DNA of 8,521 nucleotides, from positions 1 through 8,521 of the forward strand of contig JAERMN010000120.1 of NCBI GenBank assembly GCA_016844625.1. The letters are read 5' to 3'. Both the position numbers and the translations under genes were made by a program. Positions 1-5,418 of this stretch are shown piece after piece. Source of the stretch: Deltaproteobacteria bacterium (lineage in GTDB: Bacteria > Desulfobacterota > Binatia > UBA9968). The stretch's first letter is position 1; every line of letters begins with the position of its first letter. The notes under the pieces were generated by a model, which was not told where the DNA came from, made no database searches, and was given only the letters and a program-made list of their open reading frames with translations.

Positions 1-299
1 ACGCCGCGCTGAGTCTGGCTGTCCATCAGCTTGGCCAATTCAGGAGTTAAGTCTTGGGTTTGAATGCCTAAGCGTTTTTGGGTTTGCTCGCTGCGACCGG
101 CTTGCGTCGGCAGTTGCTTTGACATCTGCAGTACTTGCGCCGTGGCGTAAATCGGCGCCTTCATGCGCAAGGCAACAGCGATGGCGTCGCTCGGGCGTGA
201 ATCAATTTGTCGGTCCTGCCCTTTGAAGCTCAATGAAATGGTTGCGAGATAGGTGCTATTTCGCAAATCGGTGATCGTGACCCGCCGCACCGTCGCGCC
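1..299 (-). pseudogene. Same DUF151 gene, C-terminal part in the shifted frame, entering a PDZ domain; cut by window edge
   Basis: Reading the minus strand from 299 gives GATVRRVTITDLRNSTYLAT, then a strand ending LSFKGQDRQIDSRPSDAIAV and ALRMKAPIYATAQVL. These are the D-x-T, SRPSDAIALALR and API signatures that complete DUF151. The frame stays open to the window edge. A linker (LPTQAGRSEQTQK) leads into RLGIQTQDLTPELAKLMD and then QTQRGV. That matches the first strand of HtrA/Deg-type PDZ domains (LGVxxQxLTPELAxxLGL..RGV), so the intact gene probably encodes signal peptide - DUF151 - PDZ. There is no start codon or ribosome site for this segment. It is the continuation of the 562-230 reading after a roughly 28-nt loss. 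Either a real small deletion has killed the gene or the assembly is wrong. The PDZ call is moderately sure because only its beginning is visible. Confidence 0.75.
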
Positions 300-562
300 C
301 AGTGGGTCAGTGGCCTTGGCGGTTTGACCTGGTCGATCTCCAGCGAGATCGCCCGCGCCTCGGGCACGTCGATCCAGATCGGCAGAAGTTGTTTGTCGGA
401 AACTGCCTCGAGGAGAACGACCGGCGTGTTGGTGTTGGGATCGATGACAAGATTTCTAACCTTCATTTCGACTGGGCGCGCTGGTTGCGCCGCTGCAATC
501 GGGATGAAACTAACCAGGCCAGAGATCAACGTCGCGAAAATGAACACACCATAGGAAGTCAT
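230..562 (-). pseudogene. Exported DUF151 (bifunctional nuclease family) protein, N-terminal part, frame broken
   Basis: The start chosen is the ATG at 562-560, because AGGAGG (complement of 568-573) lies 5 bases upstream. The longer reading from 607 has no such site. The product opens with a hydrophobic stretch and an AxA-type site (about residues 5-25, ending PIAAA before QPARP), so it is probably secreted or periplasmic. The DUF151 fold follows: MKVRNLVIDPNTNTPVVLLE, LLPIWIDVPEARAISLE and RPLTH. In this family RPLTH is followed by about ten residues (like DLLLSVLESL) before a (G/E)A-x-V-xx-V strand. Here the CAC codon (304-302) is followed by only two bases before the GGC GCG ACG of that strand, so the written frame runs into 32 unrelated residues and stops at 230. 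The domain continues in another frame (1-299). Family members are described as having nuclease activity (plant and mycobacterial work). The function of exported versions is not known to me. Confidence 0.8.
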
Positions 563-607
563 GGAAGCCTCCTGGTTCGAAGAGCACATCGCCGAATCGT
601 ACCTCAC

Positions 608-635
608 GTTATCTAGCCCAATAGCGCGAAGTCAA
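608..635 (-). promoter_or_regulatory. Candidate sigma-70 promoter for the DUF151 gene
   Basis: Read on the minus strand, TTGACT (complement of 630-635) is followed after 16 bases by GATAAC (complement of 608-613). This matches the -35 consensus at 5/6 and the -10 consensus at 4/6. It would start transcription near position 600, about 40 bases before the ATG at 562. A second TTGACG lies at 647-652. This is pattern matching only. Confidence 0.4.
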
Positions 636-710
636 TGCGGTCGATACGTCAAGCGCGGCTTGGTGACATAACAGTTACGGTTATTCTGGGGGTTAGTATG
701 GAGGGCGATT

Positions 711-770
711 GATCACGAGGGACACGAAGATCACGAAGTTCGGAGTTTTGATCCACCGAACCCTTCGTGT
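711..770. repeat. CACGAAG-type palindromic dispersed repeat
   Basis: Two direct CACGAAG units (723-729 and 732-738) are followed by TTCGG. The stretch 732-743 can pair with 756-769 (CCGAACCCTTCGTG), giving a 12-bp stem with a 2-base bulge and a 12-base loop. Repeats of the form CACGAAG-n-ACACGAAG with a mirrored CTTCGTG are, from memory, scattered through many deltaproteobacterial and other environmental genomes. Only this one copy is seen here, so membership in that family is inferred. Confidence 0.6.
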
Positions 771-852
771 CCATTCGTATTGCTATGCAAAAACTAACAC
801 CAACATGTTTGTCCTAGCGTGGCGCTTACAAATTTCGGAAATTGAATCTAAT

Positions 853-960
853 ATTCCCCGCAGCTTGCTGCGGGCACCGTCAAATGGGGAATCCAAAGGG
901 GGCGAGCATCCCCTTTGGTCGCCTGCGGGGTTAATGCCCCGCAGGCGAAATGCCCCGTTT
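853..960. repeat. Three-hairpin interspersed element, copy A
   Basis: There are three perfect hairpins in a row. H1 is CCCGCAG-CTTG-CTGCGGG (857-874). H2 is CCAAAGGGG, an 8-base loop, then CCCCTTTGG (893-918). H3 is an 11-bp stem, CGCCTGCGGGG (920-930) with CCCCGCAGGCG (937-947), closed by a TTAATG loop. ATTCCCC (853-859) can alternatively pair with GGGGAAT (886-892). The segment 876-919 aligns without gaps to 5330-5373 (39/44 identical), and the same hairpin order is found there. No U-run follows H3, so it is not an obvious terminator. In this copy the arms of H1 and H3 share CCCCGCAG, which would allow long-range alternative pairing. Confidence 0.85.
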
Positions 961-987
961 ATTGTCCTCGGATCCGGATATTGCCGC

Positions 988-1074
988 CGCAAAGGCGCAA
1001 AGCACGCCAAGTTCGGAGAGAAAAAGTGAATTATCTTGAAGAATTTTCTTTACCGTTATTTTCCGACCTTTGCG
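988..1074. repeat. CGCAAAG-type imperfect inverted repeat
   Basis: Tandem CGCAAAG units (988-1002) lead into CGCCAAGTTCGGA (1005-1017). This is complementary at 11 of 13 positions to TCCGACCTTTGCG (1062-1074). The intervening 44 bases are AT-rich. It resembles the CGCAAAGGCGCAAAG dispersed repeats common in environmental proteobacterial genomes (from memory). No second full copy is present in the window. Confidence 0.5.
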
Positions 1075-1076
1075 TC

Positions 1077-1096
1077 CCTTCGACGAGGCTCAGGAC
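1077..1096. repeat. CCTTCGACGAGGCTCAGGAC short dispersed repeat
   Basis: The 20-mer CCTTCGACGAGGCTCAGGAC, or its reverse complement GTCCTGAGCCTCGTCGAAGG, matches a short repeat I recognise as very widespread in assembled environmental bacterial genomes. It often translates to peptides such as LSLVEG or LSLSKD on the reverse strand. It directly abuts the CGCAAAG repeat on its left. Only one copy lies in this window, so this rests on memory of the motif. Confidence 0.45.
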
Positions 1097-1134
1097 ATGC
1101 TTTGCGCGAGAGGTTCCGAGTTTCGGTTGCGGCT

Positions 1135-1178
1135 CTGTCACGCTAGGGTCTTGGTGGTGAACGAAATCAAGGTGACAG
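1135..1178. repeat. CTGTCAC/GTGACAG inverted repeat
   Basis: CTGTCAC (1135-1141) pairs perfectly with GTGACAG (1172-1178), and CTTG (1150-1153) pairs with CAAG (1168-1171) inside it. The right side continues into TGCCAAG, recalling the GGTGACAGTGCC-type repeats seen near REP-like elements. The downstream end of the pseudouridine synthase gene lies about 40 bases away. It has no U-tract, so I do not call it a terminator. Confidence 0.35.
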
Positions 1179-1214
1179 TGCCAAGTGAAACACGCGGAAG
1201 CCTGAAGAGGCAAT

Positions 1215-2099
1215 TTACTTAATCTCGTTCTCGAGCCGTTTCAGTGTTCTTGCCAAATCCTCGGCTAACGGCGCCGACCAGCTGTAACCCTTGCCGCGGT
1301 AATTTATGGTTAGCTTGGCGGCGTGGAGAAACTGACGCTTCAGGCCGTAGCTCTTACGAAAGCGTTTGTTGAAATCGAAGTCGCCGTGCTGATCGTCCAT
1401 GACGACGGGATGGCGAAGCTTGGCGAAGTGAAGGCGAATCTGATGCAACCGGCCGGTTTCGATCGAGACGCGAACGAGGGTTGTTTCAGGGTAGCGCTTA
1501 ACGACATGGAAGTGAGTTAGCGCGCGCACTGGAGTGCCATCCCGTCCTGGCAAAGGAAAGTCGATCTTGCCCTCATTCGCGTGCGGCCGGCCAGCGACCA
1601 GACAAAGATATTCTTTTTCGCTTGCGCCAGTTTCAAACTGATTTTCCAATTCAGCCAACGCGCCCTCGCTCTTGGCGAGCAGCAGCAAGCCGGAAGTGTC
1701 TTGGTCTAAACGATGCACTAGCTTCGGTCGAAATTTGCTCGCTTGGTATTTCTTTTCAATCATGCCTGCGATGGTGTCGCGCTTGAGTACGGTCTTGCCT
1801 TCGTGGACCGCGATGCCGGCCGGTTTGTTGAGCACGAGTAGCATTTCGTCCTCGTAAACGGTCTCGATCTCGGGCAACGAAATTTTGTCTGCCGGCTTGG
1901 GGCTTTGTGCTTCGAAGGGAATGTAAAGTTGGATACGATCGCCGTCATGAATCGGCTCGTCCGCTTTAGCCCGCCGGCCATTGAGACGCACGCCGTTCTT
2001 ACGAAACAGTTTGCGGACATAGCCGATGGGGAATTGTTTCTTTAAATAGTTCGCCAAATTCTTCACCGATTCGCCGACCGGCACGATGATTTCTTGCAT
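1215..2099 (-). CDS. rluC: RluC-like 23S rRNA pseudouridine synthase
   Basis: This 294-residue protein isomerises specific uridines in rRNA to pseudouridine. An S4 RNA-binding domain occupies about residues 1-62 (YVRKLFRKNGVRLNG, then DGDRIQLYIP). The RluA-type catalytic domain follows: LVLNKPAGIAVHEG, HRLDQDTSGLLLLAKS (with the catalytic Asp of HRLD), ETGRLHQIRLHFA in place of the usual GRTHQIRVH, and HPVVMDDQHGDFDFNKRF. The DD-x-x-GD-x-x-F-x-x-x stretch plus GLKRQFLHAAKL resembles E. coli RluC more than RluD or RluA. The C-terminus is slightly shorter than in RluC (319 residues), so the exact target site is inferred. It starts at ATG 2099-2097, with AAAGGA only 2 bases upstream, which is unusually close. 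It is divergent from pheA, and no partner gene is visible on its strand before the repeat region. Confidence 0.9.
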   Translation of the reverse strand: MQEIIVPVGESVKNLANYLKKQFPIGYVRKLFRKNGVRLNGRRAKADEPIHDGDRIQLYIPFEAQSPKPADKISLPEIETVYEDEMLLVLNKPAGIAVHEGKTVLKRDTIAGMIEKKYQASKFRPKLVHRLDQDTSGLLLLAKSEGALAELENQFETGASEKEYLCLVAGRPHANEGKIDFPLPGRDGTPVRALTHFHVVKRYPETTLVRVSIETGRLHQIRLHFAKLRHPVVMDDQHGDFDFNKRFRKSYGLKRQFLHAAKLTINYRGKGYSWSAPLAEDLARTLKRLENEIK

Positions 2100-2241
2100 G
2101 GTCCTTTAGAGATAGCGGTTGAGCTTTATCGGAGTCAACCTCTCGACCTTGCAATATTTGCTATTCACTAAGGATTAAGCTAGGTTACGCAGACGGTGCC
2201 GAGGAATTGATCCTCGTGGCTTGCGCCGGGTGAGGTCGTCA
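2100..2241. promoter_or_regulatory. Divergent promoter region between the pseudouridine synthase gene and pheA
   Basis: This is the only non-coding stretch upstream of the aromatic operon, so its promoter should lie here. Weak candidates on the + strand are TTGCTA (2158-2163), 17 bases, TAGGTT (2181-2186), and TTGCAA (2149-2154), 18 bases, GATTAA. On the - strand, TTGACT (complement of 2133-2138) has a poor -10 partner, TATCTC, 18 bases on. A small hairpin, CGAGGA-ATTGA-TCCTCG (2200-2216), sits just before the pheA start region and could affect initiation. I see no leader peptide rich in Phe or Tyr codons, no attenuator with a U-run and no T-box. Confidence 0.35.
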
Positions 2242-3318
2242 TTGAGTCGTAATGAGTCGGTCGATGTTCTAAGAAAAAAAATCGATCACATTGATGAAAA
2301 AATCGTTAACCTGCTAAACCATCGGGCTCTATTGGCGCAGCGGATCGGCCGCCACAAGGGCTTAAGCAACCAAGAGGTTTACGTTCCCAACCGCGAGCAG
2401 GAGATTCTGCGCAGAGTCTCCGGTTTCAATCCCGGTCCGCTTCCCGCTGCCACCATCCGTTTGATCTATAGCGAAGTGATCTCGGCGTGCCGCTCGCTGG
2501 AAGCGCCGCTGCGCGTGGTGTTTTTTGGCGCGGCGGCGACTTATAGCCATCTTGCCGCCAAAGAAAAATTTGGCTCGTCGTCCGAGCTCCGGCCGACGGC
2601 AAGTATCCCTGAAGTTTTTCAAGAAGTCGCTCAGGATCGAGCGTCGTTGGGCGTGGTGCCGATCGAAAATTCCACCGAGGGCGTGGTCGCGCATACGCTC
2701 GATTGTTTGGTCGAATCGGATTTAAGCATTTGCGGCGAGATTTTTCTCGACATTCATCACAACCTTTTATCCCAGAGCGGCCGCGCCGATGATGTCCGGC
2801 GCATCGTGTCTCATCCGCAAGCGTTGGCGCAATGCCGCGCCTGGTTAAACCGCCACTTTGCCAAGATTCCGGTCGAAGAAGTCGCGAGCACGGCCCATGC
2901 GGCGATCGCCGCGAGCAAAGACGGCAGCGTTGCGGCAATCTCAAGCGCGTTGGCCAAAGAGGTTTACAACTTGGAATTCGTCGCCAGCAACATTGAAGAT
3001 TTGAGCAACAACATCACGCGCTTTTTGGCGATCGGCAAAATGCCGACCAAGCCGACGGGTGACGATAAGACTTCGCTGGTATTTTCGGCCAAGGACAAGC
3101 CGGGCGTGCTGCACAAGATGCTTCAGCCCTTCGCCCAGAGCCGGATCAATCTTTCCAAGATCGAGTCGCGTCCGATCAAGAACAAGCCGTGGGAGTATTT
3201 GTTCTTTCTCGACCTGCTCGGCCACTGCGACCAACCGGCAGTGAAAAAGGCGATCGCCGGTTTGGAGAAGAACTGCGTGTTTCTGAAAATTTTGGGCTCC
3301 TATCCAAGCGGCCGATGA
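2242..3318 (+). CDS. pheA: Bifunctional chorismate mutase / prephenate dehydratase (P-protein)
   Basis: It converts chorismate to prephenate and then to phenylpyruvate. I choose TTG 2242 because GGTGAGG (2229-2235) is spaced 6 bases before it. An in-frame TTG at 2221 gives 7 more residues but lacks a well-spaced site. The resulting 358-residue protein has an AroQ chorismate mutase domain at about 5-87. Its R11, R28, K39, R51 and E52 fall at the same positions as the E. coli active-site residues, although E. coli D48 is a Val here. A prephenate dehydratase domain spans about 90-270, with VVPIENSTEGVV and the catalytic T259-R260-F261. A C-terminal ACT domain (about 273-355) carries ESRP (308-311), the usual site of phenylalanine feedback inhibition. 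The normal GPEGTYS entry motif reads GAAATYS (96-102), a mild oddity. Its stop overlaps the next gene's start (ATGA), implying translational coupling. Confidence 0.95.
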   Translation: MSRNESVDVLRKKIDHIDEKIVNLLNHRALLAQRIGRHKGLSNQEVYVPNREQEILRRVSGFNPGPLPAATIRLIYSEVISACRSLEAPLRVVFFGAAATYSHLAAKEKFGSSSELRPTASIPEVFQEVAQDRASLGVVPIENSTEGVVAHTLDCLVESDLSICGEIFLDIHHNLLSQSGRADDVRRIVSHPQALAQCRAWLNRHFAKIPVEEVASTAHAAIAASKDGSVAAISSALAKEVYNLEFVASNIEDLSNNITRFLAIGKMPTKPTGDDKTSLVFSAKDKPGVLHKMLQPFAQSRINLSKIESRPIKNKPWEYLFFLDLLGHCDQPAVKKAIAGLEKNCVFLKILGSYPSGR

Positions 3319-4412
3319 AAAGCGTCGAACAAGTTCCTGAATATATTCGCTCCTTGATTCCCTACGAGCCGGGTAAACCGATCGAAGAAGTCGAGCGCGA
3401 ATACGGCATCGCCAACTCGGTGAAGCTGGCGTCCAATGAAAATCCTTTGGGACCTTCACCGAAGGCGGTGGCGGCAATTCGCGCCAAGCTCGAAGAGCTT
3501 CACCTCTATCCCGACGGCGATTGTTTTTACTTAAAGAATGGATTGGCGAGGAAGCTTGGGGTTTTGCCGGAGCAAGTCATTTTTGGCAACGGCTCCAACG
3601 AGATCATCGAGTTGGCGGCGCGAACTTTCATGCGCGCCGGCGACGAAGCGGTGATGGCCGAGCAGGCGTTCGTCGTCTATCAGCTAATCGTCCAAGCCGT
3701 CGGCGCCAAGAGCAAGCAAGTGCCGCTGCGCGACTACACCCATGATCTAAGCGCGATTGCCGAGGCGATTTCGCCGCAAACGCGCGTTGTGTTTTTGGCT
3801 AATCCGAACAATCCCACCGGGACGATTTTTCGCCGCGACGAATGGGAGAGGTTTCTCGCCAAACTCTCGCGCGACGTTTTGCTGATCGTCGATGAGGCTT
3901 ATTTCGAGTATGTCCAAGACGCGGGCTATGCCGATTCGCTCAAGTACCATCAACCGGATCGTGCGATACTCACGCTCCGGACGTTTTCTAAGCTCTACGG
4001 TTTGGCGGGCTTGCGCATCGGCTACGGCGTGGCGCCCAAGGAATTGATCGCCATGATGCAGCGGGTGCGCCAGCCCTTTAACGTCAACGCGCCGGCGCAG
4101 TGGGCGGCGTTGGCGGCGCTCGACGATAGCGATCATGTCAAGCGCAGTTTGGCTGTGAATCGCCAGGGCTTGGAATATCTGCAAAGCGAATTCAAAAAGC
4201 TCGGCCTTCCATTCGTGCCGAGTCACGGCAATTTTATTCTGGTTCGCGTCGGCAAAGGCCAGGAAGTGTTCAAGCAACTGCTCCGCCAAGGCGTGATCGT
4301 CCGCCCCATGGGCGGATACAAGTTTCCCGAGCATGTTCGGGTGACGGTCGGCACCATGGACGAGAACCGGAAGTTTATCGAAGCGTTAGAGAAAGTTATG
4401 CAGAATTCTTAG
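3315..4412 (+). CDS. hisC: HisC-type PLP aminotransferase (histidinol-phosphate / aromatic)
   Basis: This 365-residue class I/II fold aminotransferase begins at ATG 3315, overlapping the pheA stop by 4 bases. An upstream in-frame start inside pheA is not needed. Family marks are KLASNENPLGPSP near the N-terminus, FGNGSNEIIEL (cofactor phosphate contact), NPNNPTGT (163-170), VDEAYFEY with D193 and Y196 (pyridine-ring contacts), TFSKLYGLAGLRIGYG with the Schiff-base lysine K226, and R342 in HVRVTVGT for the substrate carboxylate. These fit HisC. In this operon, between pheA and tyrA, the likely job is transamination in phenylalanine/tyrosine synthesis, as known for HisC-family members in aromatic operons such as that of Bacillus subtilis. 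Whether it also serves histidine synthesis cannot be told from the sequence. If a second hisC lies with the his genes elsewhere, this one is probably aromatic-specific. Confidence 0.9.
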   Translation: MKSVEQVPEYIRSLIPYEPGKPIEEVEREYGIANSVKLASNENPLGPSPKAVAAIRAKLEELHLYPDGDCFYLKNGLARKLGVLPEQVIFGNGSNEIIELAARTFMRAGDEAVMAEQAFVVYQLIVQAVGAKSKQVPLRDYTHDLSAIAEAISPQTRVVFLANPNNPTGTIFRRDEWERFLAKLSRDVLLIVDEAYFEYVQDAGYADSLKYHQPDRAILTLRTFSKLYGLAGLRIGYGVAPKELIAMMQRVRQPFNVNAPAQWAALAALDDSDHVKRSLAVNRQGLEYLQSEFKKLGLPFVPSHGNFILVRVGKGQEVFKQLLRQGVIVRPMGGYKFPEHVRVTVGTMDENRKFIEALEKVMQNS

Positions 4413-4433
4413 CAACTGGGAAGAGATTCTAGC

Positions 4434-5297
4434 GTGGCGGTGATGTTCGAAAAAATGGTGCTGGCGGGGGTGGGGCTCATTTGCGGCTCCCTGGCGTGCG
4501 ACCTGCGCCGGTGTAAACTGGTGCGGGAAATCGTCGGCTACGGCAGAAGCGAGAGCAATCTCAAACTGGCCAAGAAGAAAGGCATCATCGATAGTTACTT
4601 TCTCCGCCCAGAGGAGTTCCCCGGCGGCGTCGATTTTCTCATGATGGGCACGCCGGTAGAAACCATCGTGCCTTTAACCAGAGCGTTTCTGCCCAAGCTC
4701 GAGCCGGGTTGCATTGTTAGCGATGTCGGTAGCGTTAAAGGCGAGATCGTCCGTGGCATGGAGAAGCTTTTGCCGAAAAATATTGTTTTCGTCGCCGGCC
4801 ATCCGATCGCTGGCAGCGAGCAGTGGGGCGCCCAAGCGGCGCGCGAAAATTTATTCGTGGGCCATCGCACCGTGCTCACGCCGATTAAAACTACCGACGA
4901 GAAAGCCTTGAAGAAAGTTGCGACGCTGTGGCGCAAGGTCGGCGCCGATGTTGAAATCATGCATCCGGACGTTCACGACCAGGTGCTCGGCGTGATCAGC
5001 CACTTGCCCCATGTGCTGGTGTACGCGCTGGTCAACGCTTTGGAGCGCACCCACTTGAAAGGCGTTGATCTGAAATCTTACTGCGCCGGCGGTTTCAAAG
5101 ATTTCACCCGGATCGCTTCGAGCCGGCCGGAATTGTGGCGTGATATTTGTTTGATGAACCGCAAGGCCTTGGGCCGTTCGTTGGGCGACTATATAAAGTA
5201 TCTCGAACAGCTCAATCGCTGGATCAAAAACGAAAAGGGCGCGCTCTTGGAGAAGGAGTTCGCGCGCGCGTTCGCCGTGCGCGCCGAGATTCCATAA
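4434..5297 (+). CDS. tyrA: Prephenate (or arogenate) dehydrogenase
   Basis: TyrA oxidatively decarboxylates prephenate to 4-hydroxyphenylpyruvate (or arogenate to tyrosine). The 287-residue reading starts at GTG 4434, 21 bases after hisC, with GGGAAGAG (4418-4425) eight bases upstream. GTG 4440 or ATG 4443 are alternatives. The N-terminal Rossmann fingerprint reads G12-V-G-L-I-C17-G-S, so the third glycine of GxGxxG is Cys. At the end of strand 2 the sequence GYGRSESN (35-42) has no acidic residue, which suggests NADP+ or mixed cofactor use rather than strict NAD+. The catalytic-region motif HPIAGSEQWGA begins at H123, and ISHLPHVL supplies H190 and H193. The helical C-terminal dimerisation part (GGFKDFTRIASSRPELW) is complete. 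There is no ACT domain and no fused chorismate mutase, so feedback control may be weak or reside in the catalytic domain. Confidence 0.93.
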   Translation: MAVMFEKMVLAGVGLICGSLACDLRRCKLVREIVGYGRSESNLKLAKKKGIIDSYFLRPEEFPGGVDFLMMGTPVETIVPLTRAFLPKLEPGCIVSDVGSVKGEIVRGMEKLLPKNIVFVAGHPIAGSEQWGAQAARENLFVGHRTVLTPIKTTDEKALKKVATLWRKVGADVEIMHPDVHDQVLGVISHLPHVLVYALVNALERTHLKGVDLKSYCAGGFKDFTRIASSRPELWRDICLMNRKALGRSLGDYIKYLEQLNRWIKNEKGALLEKEFARAFAVRAEIP

Positions 5298-5308
5298 CTT
5301 GTTATAGG

Positions 5309-5415
5309 CCACGCTAAGTTTAGCGTGAAACCATTAAATGGGGTTTCCAAAGGGGGCGCGCATCCCCTTTGGTTAAGGCCGGGGCTAATACCCCGGCCGC
5401 GAAGTGGTGTAATTG
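5309..5415. repeat. Three-hairpin interspersed element, copy B, in the tyrA-aroA gap
   Basis: H1 is CACGCTAA-GT-TTAGCGTG (5310-5327). H2 is CCAAAGGGG (5347-5355) with CCCCTTTGG (5364-5372) around a GCGCGCAT loop. H3 is GGCCGGGG (5377-5384) with CCCCGGCC (5391-5398) around CTAATA. The core 5330-5373 matches copy A at 876-919 without gaps (39/44). The stems of H1 and H3 differ in sequence from copy A yet pair perfectly. The H3 loops share TAAT. After H3 both copies have a related GCGAARTG. The element fills almost the whole intergenic space and ends at the aroA start, so it is part of the operon transcript unless a separate aroA promoter exists. Confidence 0.85.
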
Positions 5416-5418
5416 ATA

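Larger units (their letters stand above)
608..1214. other. Repeat-rich intergenic region without a credible gene
   Basis: About 600 bases separate the DUF151 gene from the 3' end of the pseudouridine synthase gene. Short open frames exist on both strands (for example 709-1029 and 1031-1213). They have no ribosome sites and no recognisable protein motifs, and they simply translate inverted repeats. The region holds a CACGAAG palindrome (711-770), the three-hairpin element copy A (853-960), a CGCAAAG-type inverted repeat (988-1074), a CCTTCGACGAGGCTCAGGAC unit (1077-1096) and a CTGTCAC/GTGACAG inverted repeat (1135-1178). It therefore looks like a landing site for small dispersed elements. Confidence 0.75.

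Noticed and set aside
853..960. CRISPR-like array
   Set aside because: The hairpins are adjacent, differ in sequence and have no regularly spaced direct repeats or spacers; no cas genes are present.
709..1029. Open frame of 106 codons on the + strand (and a 75-codon frame opposite it)
   Set aside because: It runs through palindromic repeats, has no ribosome site and shows no protein-like conservation; the frame is a by-product of repeat sequence.
1031..1213. 60-codon minus-strand frame
   Set aside because: It translates the CCTTCGACGAGGCTCAGGAC-type repeat and neighbouring inverted repeats and has no start signal.
2100..2241. Phe/Tyr leader-peptide attenuator or T-box upstream of pheA
   Set aside because: I found no short frame rich in Phe or Tyr codons, no terminator/antiterminator pair with a U-run and no T-box sequence.
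2426..3477. Long minus-strand frames opposite pheA/hisC (172 and 178 codons)
   Set aside because: They are Arg/Pro-rich antisense shadows of strongly supported pheA and hisC in a GC-rich genome.
3747..4334. 195-codon minus-strand frame opposite hisC
   Set aside because: It lies wholly antisense to conserved HisC motifs and shows no domain of its own.
5377..5398. Rho-independent terminator between tyrA and aroA
   Set aside because: The GC-rich stem is perfect but is followed by CGCGAAGTGG, not a U-run, and the same structure recurs in copy A away from any operon end.
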